Shown piece by piece: positions 6,574-14,808 of a DNA stretch of 64,000 nucleotides. Within the stretch, counting starts at the first letter, position 1; each line of letters begins with the position of its first letter. Source of the DNA: Microbacterium sp. Clip185 (lineage in GTDB: Bacteria; Actinomycetota; Actinomycetes; Actinomycetales; Microbacteriaceae); the NCBI RefSeq assembly GCF_028743715.1, contig NZ_CP117996.1, positions 3,162,001 to 3,226,000 on the forward strand, written 5' to 3'. The notes beneath the pieces are model-generated. The model was given only the letters and a program-made list of their open reading frames with translations, had not been told where the DNA came from and searched no databases. A program made the position numbers and the translations under genes.

Positions 6574-7796
6574 GCGCGCCCCGCGAAGACGTCGGATGCG
6601 GCCTCCACGCCGCCGCCGGCGGGAACCGCCACGCCGTGGCGACGCAGCACTGCCTCCAGGGCCGCGAGGGTCGTCAGCACGGTGTCCTTGCGGGCGTTGT
6701 AGCCCATCGTGCCGATGCGCCACACCTTGCCGTGGAGGGGCCCGAACGACGTACCGATCTCGATGCCGAAGTCCTCCAGCATCGCGGTGCGTGCGGCATC
6801 GCCGGGGACGCCCTCGGGGATGTACACGGCCACGACGTTGCTCATCTTGTGCGCGACGTCTCCGAAGACGGCGAGGCCAAGAGCCTCGACCCCGGCGAGC
6901 ATCGCACGGCCGGCCAGCTCGTGCCGGGCGATCACGGCGTCCCGGCCCTCGATGAGCAGGAGGCGCGCGCACTCGCGGGCGCCGTAGAGCATGCTCGTCG
7001 CCTCGGTGTGATGGTTCAGTCGGCGCGGACCCCAGTAGTCGAGGATCATGCCGAGGTCGAAGTAGTTGGAGCGCACGAAATCGGGCGCGTCCTCATCGCC
7101 CGCCTCACGGATGCCGGCCTCGATCCTTTTGCGGGAGCGGATGACGTCGACGGCGCGCTCGCTGAGGGTGATCGGGGCGGAACCGCTCGGGCCGCCCAGA
7201 CACTTCTGCAGGCCGGCGGTCGCCGCATCCAGTTCCCAGGCGTCGGCCTCGAAGGCGTTGCCGCCCAGGGATGCGGTGGCGTCGGAGTAGAAGAGCACGC
7301 CGTGCGCGCGGCAGATCGCGCCGATCTCCTCCAGGGGCTGGAGCATCGTGGTCGAGGTGTCGCCCTGCACGAGGGCGAAAAGCGTCGGCTTGACGCGCAC
7401 GACGGCCTCCTCGATCGCCGCGGGCGTGAAGACCTGACCCCACTCGGTCTCGATCGTGTGCACCTCGGCGAGCGCCCGCTCGGCGATCTCGGCGAGCAGG
7501 TGGCCGAAGCGCCCGAACACGGGTACGAGCACGCGATCGCCGGGGCGGATGAGGCTGACGATCGCGGCCTCGATCCCGGCGCGCGAGGTGCCGTCGACGA
7601 GCAGGGTGGCCTCGTTCTCGGTGGCCCACACCTGCCGGTACAGCTCCTGCGTCTCGCTCATCGTGTGGGTCATGAACGGGTCGTACTGGCCCACGAGCGG
7701 CGCCGACATGGCGCGCAGCACGGACGGGTAGGCGGAGATCGGGCCCGGTCCCATGAGCAGGCGGGCGGGCGGGTCGATCGGGAGGGTGTCGGTCAT
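6570..7796 (-). CDS. pucG: (S)-Ureidoglycine-glyoxylate aminotransferase-like PLP enzyme
   Basis: The 408-residue class V aminotransferase moves the amino group of ureidoglycine, the product of allantoate hydrolysis, to glyoxylate. Family features are the start MGPGPISAYPSVLRAM, QGDTSTTMLQP, SDATASLGG, the PLP lysine in GLQKCLGGPSG, and the C-terminal GKVWRIGTMGYNA. It is closest in organisation to B. subtilis PucG; alanine-glyoxylate aminotransferase is the alternative. It lies 23 bp downstream of the amidase and overlaps allC by 4 bp, which places it in the allantoin operon. An AGGAAG ribosome site precedes the ATG. Confidence 0.87.
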   Translation of the reverse strand: MTDTLPIDPPARLLMGPGPISAYPSVLRAMSAPLVGQYDPFMTHTMSETQELYRQVWATENEATLLVDGTSRAGIEAAIVSLIRPGDRVLVPVFGRFGHLLAEIAERALAEVHTIETEWGQVFTPAAIEEAVVRVKPTLFALVQGDTSTTMLQPLEEIGAICRAHGVLFYSDATASLGGNAFEADAWELDAATAGLQKCLGGPSGSAPITLSERAVDVIRSRKRIEAGIREAGDEDAPDFVRSNYFDLGMILDYWGPRRLNHHTEATSMLYGARECARLLLIEGRDAVIARHELAGRAMLAGVEALGLAVFGDVAHKMSNVVAVYIPEGVPGDAARTAMLEDFGIEIGTSFGPLHGKVWRIGTMGYNARKDTVLTTLAALEAVLRRHGVAVPAGGGVEAASDVFAGRA

Positions 7797-7819
7797 GAGT
7801 GCTTCCTGGGGGATCGCGG

Positions 7820-9388
7820 TCAGAGCGCGGCGAGGCGGCGGCCGAGACGGACGAGGGCGATGTCGGTGCCGCTGCGCGAGACGAGGCAGACGCCGACGGG
7901 TGCGGGGCCGAGCTGCGAGCGGACGGTCAGCAGCGGGATCGAGAGGGCGGGGGTGCCGGCGACGGCCGCGGGCGTCGTCATGCGCAGCGTCGCCTGGCGC
8001 ACCGCATCCACCTTCGCCGGGTCGGATGTACGCATGGGCGCAGGGCCGGGCACCGTGGGCAGCAGCAGCACGGCGCTCTGCAGGAGCGACTGGACGCGCT
8101 CGCGGAGCGGCTCGAGCGCCTGTCGCGCCACCCGCTCCGCGTCTGCCGTGACCTCGCTGGCGATGCGGAACCGCTCGGCGACCGCGGCCCCGGTTGATCC
8201 CGGGTGGGCGCGCAGCCAGTCGCGGTTGTTGCGCCACGCCTCCGCCGCCTGAACCGTGCGGAACGGTTCGAAGTACTCGTCGAGGTCGCCGATCGAGACC
8301 GTTTCGATCTCCGGCGCGTTCTCTGATGCGGCCAGCCGCTCGACGTACGCGTCGAATGCCGCCCGGGTGTCGGGCTCGACGTGCGTCAGAACCTCCTCGG
8401 GCACGGCGAAGCGCCACGGCAGATCGCCCGCGGATTCGCCGAAAACGCTCTCTGTCGACTCCGAGCCGTCGTAGCTCAGGCACCAGTCGACGACGCGCTG
8501 GAGAGTGTTGCCGTCGCGCGTGAGCCAGCCGATCGTGTCGAAGGACTGCGCGAGGGGAAGCATCCCCTGCCGCGGTACGAGGTTGTGCGTCGTCCGCAGT
8601 CCCCAGAGGCCCTGGTAGGAGGCGGGGACGCGCACGGAGCCCGCGGTGTCGGTGGCGAGTCCGACCTCGGCCTGCCCTGTCGCGACGGCGGATGCGGGCC
8701 CGCTCGACGACCCGCCCGGCAGCGCGCCCGGGAGGGCACCGTTGGGCGGGGTGCCGTAGTGCGCGTTGTCGCCCGCGATCGAATAGGCGAACTCGTCGGT
8801 GCGCGCGATGCCGCGCAGCGACGCCCCGCCGCGCAGCAGATCGGCGACGGCGGGAGCCGTGGTGGACTCGGGCCTCGCCGTCTCGAGGAAGGTCGGGTTG
8901 CCCGCGCCGATGCGGTAGCCCTTGATGGCGAACAGGTCTTTGACGGCGACGTTGAGGCCCTCGAGCGGCCCTTCCCATGCGCCCTGCCACAGCGGGTCGC
9001 CGACCGTGCGCCAGACCGATCGGTCGAGCGCCTGCGCCTTGCCCGTGACGTGGGCGGCCTCGATGACCCACCCGCTCTCGCCGCGGCGCCACAGCTGGGT
9101 CTGCAGCCCCGTGCCGCCCCCGGTGAACCGCGACACCGACACGAGCAGCGCGAGATCGTCGGCGAGCGGACGGTACTCGATCCGCTGGATCGTCCGCGGC
9201 GCGACTCCGCCGCGCACGCCCCGGAAGGCGCTGATCACGTCGTGGCCGACGAGGAGCCCCGCCGCATCCCCGCGCAGCGTCTCGTCGCCGGGCGCGAACA
9301 TCTCGTCGAGTACCGCGAGGTCGTTGTCGAGGATGGCCCGCTCGTAGCGGTCGAAGGCGGCACGGAGGTCGGCGGGGATCTCGCTCAT
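7820..9388 (-). CDS. AtzH-like (DUF3225) domain fused to AtzE-type amidase
   Basis: The 522-residue protein is a two-domain fusion. Residues ~1-125 match the AtzH/HpxZ (DUF3225, NTF2-like) family: FDRYERAILDNDLAVLDEMF, GHDVISAFRGVR, and SGWVIEAAHVT at its end. Residues ~135-522 are an amidase-signature enzyme with catalytic Lys in VAVKDLFAIKG, GGSSSGPASA and the nucleophile Ser in DTAGSVRVPA. In gamma-proteobacteria these occur as separate hpxZ/atzH and atzE-type genes in purine or triazine clusters. The likely role is hydrolysis of an amide of late ureide catabolism such as oxamate, oxalurate or allophanate. The ATG overlaps the upstream gene's stop by 4 bp. Confidence 0.85.
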   Translation of the reverse strand: MSEIPADLRAAFDRYERAILDNDLAVLDEMFAPGDETLRGDAAGLLVGHDVISAFRGVRGGVAPRTIQRIEYRPLADDLALLVSVSRFTGGGTGLQTQLWRRGESGWVIEAAHVTGKAQALDRSVWRTVGDPLWQGAWEGPLEGLNVAVKDLFAIKGYRIGAGNPTFLETARPESTTAPAVADLLRGGASLRGIARTDEFAYSIAGDNAHYGTPPNGALPGALPGGSSSGPASAVATGQAEVGLATDTAGSVRVPASYQGLWGLRTTHNLVPRQGMLPLAQSFDTIGWLTRDGNTLQRVVDWCLSYDGSESTESVFGESAGDLPWRFAVPEEVLTHVEPDTRAAFDAYVERLAASENAPEIETVSIGDLDEYFEPFRTVQAAEAWRNNRDWLRAHPGSTGAAVAERFRIASEVTADAERVARQALEPLRERVQSLLQSAVLLLPTVPGPAPMRTSDPAKVDAVRQATLRMTTPAAVAGTPALSIPLLTVRSQLGPAPVGVCLVSRSGTDIALVRLGRRLAAL

Positions 9389-10497
9389 GCCAGGCGCTCC
9401 GCATCCGTCGCGGAAGATGCGTTCGCGAAGTCGGCCTCGCGGATGCGGGCGTGCACACCGCACACGATGTCGACCACCTGCGAGATGTCGAAGTCCGTCG
9501 CGGCCGAGAGGTACGCGTAGGCGAGGTGCTCGGCCATGCCGTACCGCGCCTGAAGCAGGGTGAGGGCCGCGCGCACGCAGCGGCGCATCGCCTCGCCGAG
9601 GTCGGGGTCGAGCCCGGTGGGAACGAGGTACTCGTCGGTGCGCACGAGCGGACCGAGCAGCTCGCCGAACTCCGCCAGCGCCACCTGGCGCGGCACGACG
9701 TCGAACCGCAGCGTGGCCCGCAGCGACGCCTCGAGCGCGGTGAGCGCGACCTCGCCGTCGCCCTGCGCGAAGTGCGGGTCGCCGACGTACGCGAGCGCAC
9801 CCGCGACCTGCACCGGCAGGTACAGCACGGAACCCTCGGTCAGCAGCTTGATGTCGATGTTGCCGCCGTGCGCGCCGGGCGGCACGGAGTGCGGGCGGTC
9901 GTCGCCGGCGACGGCCACGCCCATCGTGCCGAGGAACGGCGCGAGCGGGAAGGTCACCGCCGCCTCTCCGCCCTCGACGAGGGGCAACGCCCCCACGAGA
10001 GCGCCGTCCTGCTCCACGACGGGGGTGAACACGCTCACGTTGTGCTCGCCGCGAGGCAGCTCGCCCACCAGCGCACCCTTGCCGTGGCGGTTGCTGATCA
10101 CGCCGTAGGGCACCCGAGGCTCGAGCCGCACCACCGTGATCTGCAGCAGGTCGCCGGGCTCTGCGCCCGCGACGTGGATCGGCCCGGTCACGACGTGCGG
10201 GCCGTCGGCCATCACGTCGCGCGAGAGGGATGCGGCGATCGCCACCGCATCCTCGAGCACCTGCTCTTCGGCGACCCCGTGCGCGCCGAAGAACGCGAGG
10301 GGATCCTTGCCCTGATCCTCGAGGATGCCTTCGTGGCTGACGGTGTCGACGGTGACCGTGGCGCCGGGCTCGATCCGCAGCACCGGCGCGTCGGTGGCGC
10401 AGGGCAGGCGCCCCCAGAAGACGTTCTCGACGGCGGCGGGGAGGTAGTGGTCGCCGACGACGTCGCCGATGCCCGGCTGCAGGATGGGTGTGCTCAC
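9385..10497 (-). CDS. Acetamidase/formamidase family protein
   Basis: The 370-residue protein belongs to the FmdA/AmdA family that hydrolyses short-chain amides to ammonia and the acid. Diagnostic segments are DTVSHEGILEDQGKDPLAFFG, VTGPIHVAGAEPGDLLQITV, and GVAVAGDDRPHSVPPGAHGGN with GGNIDIK. GTG at 10497 overlaps the allantoinase stop (GTGA), and its own stop overlaps the amidase start, so it is locked in the ureide operon. Formamide or another small amide from purine-ring breakdown is a plausible substrate, but not shown by sequence. Confidence 0.87.
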   Translation of the reverse strand: MSTPILQPGIGDVVGDHYLPAAVENVFWGRLPCATDAPVLRIEPGATVTVDTVSHEGILEDQGKDPLAFFGAHGVAEEQVLEDAVAIAASLSRDVMADGPHVVTGPIHVAGAEPGDLLQITVVRLEPRVPYGVISNRHGKGALVGELPRGEHNVSVFTPVVEQDGALVGALPLVEGGEAAVTFPLAPFLGTMGVAVAGDDRPHSVPPGAHGGNIDIKLLTEGSVLYLPVQVAGALAYVGDPHFAQGDGEVALTALEASLRATLRFDVVPRQVALAEFGELLGPLVRTDEYLVPTGLDPDLGEAMRRCVRAALTLLQARYGMAEHLAYAYLSAATDFDISQVVDIVCGVHARIREADFANASSATDAERLA

Positions 10498-11840
10498 TGG
10501 CGCTCCTCGTCGATTGCCGCGATCAGCTCGCGCCCGGTGCGCGCGAGCAGACCCTCGCCGCGACGGTACACCGGCTCGCCGTGCAACCACGTCTCGGCGA
10601 CGACGCCGGTGAGACGCGCGCCGTCCCACGGCGAGAGCGGGTTGCGGTACTCGAGGGCCGCCGCGTCCACCGTGAACTCCTCGTCGGGCGCGAAGATCGC
10701 CAGGTGGGCGGGTTCGCCGACGGCGATCGTGCCGCGGGAGCCGAGCCCGCCGATCCGCGCCGGCCCCGTCGTCATGAGCGGGAGGAACGTCTCGATCGGG
10801 ATGCCGCGCTCGCGCGCTCTCGTGTGCACGCTCGACAGCCCCGTCTGCAGGCCAGAGATCCCGCCCCACGCGAGACCGAAGTCCGGCTCGCCCTTGAGCT
10901 CGGGGGTCGCGGGCGAGTGGTCGCTGACGATCGCGTCGATCGTGCCGTCGACGACGCCCTCCCAGAGCAGATCCTGGTTGGCGAGGTCGCGGATCGGCGG
11001 GCAGCACTTGAAGGATGCCGCGCCGTCGGGCACGGTCGCAGCATCCAGAGTCAGATAGTGCGGGCACGTCTCGACCGTGATCCGCACGCCCTCCGCCTTG
11101 GCGGCCCTCACATCGTCGAGCGCCGTGCCGTCGGAGACGTGCACGATGTGCACACGCGCACCCGTGCGCCGGGCGGTCTCGATCACGAGCTGGATCGCCG
11201 CCCGCTCGCTGGCGGGCGGGCGCGAGGCGAGGAAGTCGGCGTAGTGCACGCCGAGCGCGCCGTCGGCGTGCAGGTGCGCGGGGTGCTCGGCGTGCACGAT
11301 GAGCAGTCCGTCGAAGGCGGCGAGCTCGGTGAGCACCTCGTCGAGCTGCTCAGCGCCGAGGTGTCCGAACTCGTCGATGCCCGAGGGCGAGAGGAAGCAC
11401 TTGAAGCCGACGACGCCCGCCTCTGCGAGCTCCCGCAGATGCCCGATGTTCTCGGGCACGGCGCCACCCCAGTAACCCACGTCGACGGCCAGACGCCCCC
11501 TCGCGGCGGCGCGCTTCGCGGCGAGCGCATCGGGCGAGGTGGTGACGGGGATGCTGTTGAGCGGCATGTCGAGCACGGTCGTGACGCCGCCCGCCGCGGC
11601 CGCCGCCGTCCCCGTGTCGAAGCCCTCCCAGCTCGCGCGGCCCGGGTCGTTCAGGTGCACGTGCGAGTCGACGAGGCCCGGCAGCAGCACGAGATCCTCC
11701 GGCAGAACGCGTTCCGCATCCGGATCGAAATCTCCGATCCCGCTGATGCGCCCGTCGGCCACGGTCACGGTCGCGGGACGGAAGGCCCCGTCGAGGAACA
11801 CACGTCGCGCCGCGATGACGGCGGATGCGGGGGTCGTCAT
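10494..11840 (-). CDS. allB: Allantoinase (dihydroorotase/dihydropyrimidinase-like)
   Basis: The 448-residue cyclic amidohydrolase opens allantoin to allantoate. The metal site is DSHVHLNDPG. The carbamylated lysine lies in GFKCFLSPSG. His ligands are in VHAEHPA and VHIVHVSD, and the catalytic Asp in SDHSPA. These match AllB more than dihydropyrimidinase. It is the first gene of the minus-strand ureide operon and is divergent from OHCU decarboxylase. The ATG at 11840 is preceded by TAGCGT seven nt upstream and no Shine-Dalgarno, suggesting leaderless transcription. A longer N-terminal frame exists but looks non-coding. Confidence 0.92.
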   Translation of the reverse strand: MTTPASAVIAARRVFLDGAFRPATVTVADGRISGIGDFDPDAERVLPEDLVLLPGLVDSHVHLNDPGRASWEGFDTGTAAAAAGGVTTVLDMPLNSIPVTTSPDALAAKRAAARGRLAVDVGYWGGAVPENIGHLRELAEAGVVGFKCFLSPSGIDEFGHLGAEQLDEVLTELAAFDGLLIVHAEHPAHLHADGALGVHYADFLASRPPASERAAIQLVIETARRTGARVHIVHVSDGTALDDVRAAKAEGVRITVETCPHYLTLDAATVPDGAASFKCCPPIRDLANQDLLWEGVVDGTIDAIVSDHSPATPELKGEPDFGLAWGGISGLQTGLSSVHTRARERGIPIETFLPLMTTGPARIGGLGSRGTIAVGEPAHLAIFAPDEEFTVDAAALEYRNPLSPWDGARLTGVVAETWLHGEPVYRRGEGLLARTGRELIAAIDEERQ

Positions 11841-11861
11841 GCCGACAACGCTAAGTGCTCC

Positions 11862-11885
11862 ACATTTCGCAAATGTAACTGTTAC
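11862..11885. promoter_or_regulatory. Palindromic operator between allB and the OHCU decarboxylase gene
   Basis: ACATTT-CGC-AAATGT (11862-11876) is a perfect 6-bp inverted repeat and overlaps GTAAC-T-GTTAC (11875-11885). Both lie in the A/T-richer middle of the 112-bp divergent gap, where a regulator could control both ureide arms. The binding protein is unknown; the Xre-cupin regulator at 3460 is one candidate. Confidence 0.5.
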
Positions 11886-11952
11886 CAACATTCCCGGTGC
11901 CCGCTTCCGACGAGTCACGTCGTGGCAATGCGGGCTGGGTAGGGTGGCGCGC

Positions 11953-12477
11953 ATGCAACTGGACGAGTTCAACGCCCTCGATGCCGCTGAGGCATCCCTG
12001 GTCGTGTCGGTGTGGGCGGCGGTGCCCGGCTGGGTCGACGCGATCGTCGCGGCGCGGCCGTACGCCTCGATCGATGCCCTCCGCTCCTACGCGGGCGACC
12101 TCGCGGCGGTCTGGTCGCGCGCCGACCTGGATGCGGCCCTCGCCCACCATCCGCGGATCGGCGAGAAGCCGTCGGGAACGGGTGCTGAGGCAGATGCCTC
12201 CCGGAAGGAGCAGTCCGCGATGGCGAGCGCGGCGGACGACGTTGCGGCCGCGATCTCCGCCGGCAACCGGGCGTACGAGGAGCGCTTCGGCCGCGTCTTC
12301 CTCATCCGCGCCGCGGGTCGCAGCCCCCAGGAGATGCTCGCCGAGCTGCACCGCAGACTCGACAACGACGACGACACCGAGGCCCGCGAGGCGACAGCTC
12401 AGCTCGCCGAGATCGCGCTGCTGCGCCTGGACTCGACGATCGTCGCCGACCAGGTCGAACCGGAGGAGGCGGAATGA
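11953..12477 (+). CDS. 2-oxo-4-hydroxy-4-carboxy-5-ureidoimidazoline (OHCU) decarboxylase
   Basis: The 174-residue all-helical enzyme gives stereospecific S-allantoin from urate oxidation products. Diagnostic is the HHPRIGEK segment with the catalytic His, followed by SRKEQSAM (Glu/Gln of the active site). RLDNDDDTEAREATAQLAEIALLRL at the C-terminus is the usual OHCU ending. ATG at 11953 has TAGGGT seven nt upstream and no Shine-Dalgarno, so it is probably leaderless. Its stop overlaps the 5-hydroxyisourate hydrolase start (ATGA). Urate oxidase, which supplies the substrate, is not in the window. Confidence 0.92.
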   Translation: MQLDEFNALDAAEASLVVSVWAAVPGWVDAIVAARPYASIDALRSYAGDLAAVWSRADLDAALAHHPRIGEKPSGTGAEADASRKEQSAMASAADDVAAAISAGNRAYEERFGRVFLIRAAGRSPQEMLAELHRRLDNDDDTEAREATAQLAEIALLRLDSTIVADQVEPEEAE

Positions 12478-12806
12478 GCCACCTGACCACCCACATCCTG
12501 GACGCCACCGCAGGGACGCCGGCGCCGAATGTCGCGGTCACGCTGCACCGGCATCTCGAGGGCGGGGGCATCGAGAGCGTCGCCGAGGGATTCACGGATG
12601 CGGACGGCCGGCTCGCGATCGGCCCGGACCTCCTCGAGCCCGGCATGTACGCGCTGACCTTCGCGACCGGGGCGTACTTCGCCGATCGCGGCGTCGAGAC
12701 GTTCTACCCGCTCGCGACGGTGACGTTCACGGTCGCCGACCGCCCGCACTACCACGTGCCCCTGCTGCTGAGCCCGTTCGCCTACTCCACCTACCGCGGC
12801 AGCTGA
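12474..12806 (+). CDS. 5-Hydroxyisourate hydrolase (transthyretin-like)
   Basis: The 110-residue protein has the transthyretin-related hydrolase signatures: N-terminal LTTHILDATAGTPA with the catalytic His, a central TDADGRL segment, HYHVPLLLSPFAYSTYRGS, and the C-terminal YRGS tetrapeptide. It hydrolyses 5-hydroxyisourate to OHCU, just before the step of the overlapping upstream gene. The two genes form a short plus-strand operon opposite the allantoinase operon. Its last 16 bp overlap the 3' end of the convergent membrane-protein gene. Confidence 0.93.
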   Translation: MSHLTTHILDATAGTPAPNVAVTLHRHLEGGGIESVAEGFTDADGRLAIGPDLLEPGMYALTFATGAYFADRGVETFYPLATVTFTVADRPHYHVPLLLSPFAYSTYRGS

Positions 12807-13507
12807 CCCGCGCGCTCGCCAGAGCGCAGGTCGAGGATGAAGGGCACGACGAAGCTCGCCAGCGCCAACGAGATCGCCGTAATCACGAGCCACACCGGAG
12901 CGCCCAGGGCGCCGAGAACCAACCACGCGAGCAGTGCCGGAAGGGCAAGGAAGAACACGCCTGCCGCCAGCGCGAACACCCAGCCGAGGCATCCGATGAC
13001 GAACATGCCGGCAGCCGCGAGCGCGAACACGCTCACACCGCCTGTGTAACCGGACGTGTAGCCGTTGGCCCAGCGCACACCGCCGATCTGCACCCCGAGC
13101 AGCAGGATGCAGACCACGAGAACGATCCAACCGCTGATCCCACCCGCGATCAGGCCGACGCTCACCCCGACGCACACGACGATCGACGTGATGATGACGG
13201 TGCGCAGGAAATGCGTGGCCACGAGACGCATGAACCTCGTCCACAGCCACGACCATCCCCAGGCGGGCAGCGCCAACAGGCCCACCCAGCGCCGCGCGTC
13301 GAATCGCACCCGCGGACGGATCCTCACCGCCGCGAAGACCGTGATCACGGCCCAGCCGAACGGCACGTAGACGAAGCCGACCAGAACGATGGTCGCCTCG
13401 TCCACTCGCCCCAGGACGGCGAGCGGGAGGGCGATGAGCGCGATCGTCGCCAGCAGCAGGTAGGTCGCCGGCAACCACGACGGATGCGGGCGGTACAGAA
13501 AGTCCAT
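12791..13507 (-). CDS. Multi-pass membrane protein of unknown function
   Basis: The 238-residue protein has about seven hydrophobic segments, at roughly residues 14-33, 40-60, 75-90, 100-122, 124-142, 160-200 and 205-228, joined by short Arg-rich loops. No family motif was recognised. The start overlaps the stop of the upstream membrane-anchored protein by one base (TGATG), so the two are probably made together. The 3' end overlaps the convergent 5-hydroxyisourate hydrolase gene by 16 bp. Confidence 0.7.
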   Translation of the reverse strand: MDFLYRPHPSWLPATYLLLATIALIALPLAVLGRVDEATIVLVGFVYVPFGWAVITVFAAVRIRPRVRFDARRWVGLLALPAWGWSWLWTRFMRLVATHFLRTVIITSIVVCVGVSVGLIAGGISGWIVLVVCILLLGVQIGGVRWANGYTSGYTGGVSVFALAAAGMFVIGCLGWVFALAAGVFFLALPALLAWLVLGALGAPVWLVITAISLALASFVVPFILDLRSGERAGQLPR

Positions 13508-14685
13508 CAGCGAACGTCAGCGGCGGCGTCCAGCACGGGCGTGTATTCGCGCAGGTCGTCGACGATCGCGTCGACGATCGCCGCAGCGAGCTCGGCCCCG
13601 TCCGCGGGCCAGTCCGACGCCTTGCGTCGCTTCGGATGCCACCCGCGCTTCTTGAACGACACGGACTCGGCCCCCTTCGCGGTCTTGCGCCCGAACCAGG
13701 CCGGCACATCGCCGTACTGCGAGGCGCCGAAGGAGTACGCGGCGACGGCTGCACCGCCCGCCGGGGCGTAGAAGAACTCGAACGCGAGGCCGCCGCGACC
13801 GACCTCACCCTGCCGTGTCGACTCGCGCGTTCGACGCATCTCGACGATGCCGGCATCGCGCAGGCGCGGATCGGTCACCGGCTTCGACTGTGCCGGCTCG
13901 ATGCCGCCGGCGAGGCGACGCGCGACCGCATCCATCAGCGCGCGGGACTGCTGATACGTGTCCTCGGTATCGGCGATCACGAGCCTCGCCTGCTCGCTGT
14001 TGAGCGACACTTCCGGGAACCGGCGCTCGCCCGCATCGGGCTGCGCTGCGGGGCGCGGCCGCCACAGCTGCCAGCCGCGAGTCCGCGCCGGGCGGCGGCG
14101 ACGGATGCTGAGGTCGGATCGACGGCGCCAACGCGTGTTGCCGAGCGAGTACTCGAAGACGGCAGCGGCGAAGCTGGATTCGGACTGGTTGCCGGCCTGA
14201 GTCCACGGGAGGAGTTCGTACTGTCGCATCTCGTCGGCGGGAGACGCCTGCGCGTGACGAAGGCTGATGGTGAGCGCGCCGTCCTTCTGGTTCACGGGCA
14301 GCAGCACGTAGTCGTTGCCCTCGCCCACCCACGGCGCCTCCCCCGCGGTGTCCGTCGCCTGGCGCTCCTGAAGAGTGAGGAAGTGCGCTCCCGGCGGAAC
14401 GATCGGGTAGACCGCCGTCACTGCATCCGTTCCGTCCGCGCGCACGTCGATGCGCACGTCGCGGGCGACCTGCTCCGACTCGTTCACGATGACGATCCCG
14501 CGCACCCCGGCGGAGCGGATGCGGTCGTGCGGAACCACGGTCCAGGCCACCACGCGGGCGGCCTGGGCGACCGCCGTCCGGCGCATCTCGAGAACGAGGG
14601 CCAGCACAGCGATCGGCACGGCGAACGCCGCGATCACCGTCGCGATCTGTGCCCAGAAGTTCCAGTCGACGTTCCCGTCCGGCAT
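13507..14685 (-). CDS. N-terminally membrane-anchored protein of unknown function
   Basis: The 392-residue protein has one clear transmembrane helix at about residues 8-28 (WAQIATVIAAFAVPIAVLAL). A soluble beta-rich part (about 50-130) follows, then a basic segment with RRRR at about 190-210, and a C-terminal domain containing FEFFYAPAGGAAVAAYSFGA. No family was recognised. It is coupled to the membrane protein downstream by a TGATG overlap. ATG at 14685 is chosen because it leaves the helix at the very N-terminus; the frame extends further upstream. Confidence 0.65.
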   Translation of the reverse strand: MPDGNVDWNFWAQIATVIAAFAVPIAVLALVLEMRRTAVAQAARVVAWTVVPHDRIRSAGVRGIVIVNESEQVARDVRIDVRADGTDAVTAVYPIVPPGAHFLTLQERQATDTAGEAPWVGEGNDYVLLPVNQKDGALTISLRHAQASPADEMRQYELLPWTQAGNQSESSFAAAVFEYSLGNTRWRRRSDLSIRRRRPARTRGWQLWRPRPAAQPDAGERRFPEVSLNSEQARLVIADTEDTYQQSRALMDAVARRLAGGIEPAQSKPVTDPRLRDAGIVEMRRTRESTRQGEVGRGGLAFEFFYAPAGGAAVAAYSFGASQYGDVPAWFGRKTAKGAESVSFKKRGWHPKRRKASDWPADGAELAAAIVDAIVDDLREYTPVLDAAADVR

Positions 14686-14808
14686 GCCCGTGTCCTCTCG
14701 CCGTGCGTCATGACGCCTCGACGCTAGGTGCGCCTCGGGGCCGGACCCAGCGGAGAAGGCCACTCCCGGACGAATCCGGACACCGGGCGCGAGGGCTCAG
14801 GCACCCGC

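Noticed and set aside
6570..9800. A single 1076-codon minus-strand reading frame
   Set aside because: Only its last ~408 codons (from 7796) encode a recognisable protein. The upstream part is an Arg-rich out-of-frame reading through the amidase gene, whose own frame has clear family motifs.
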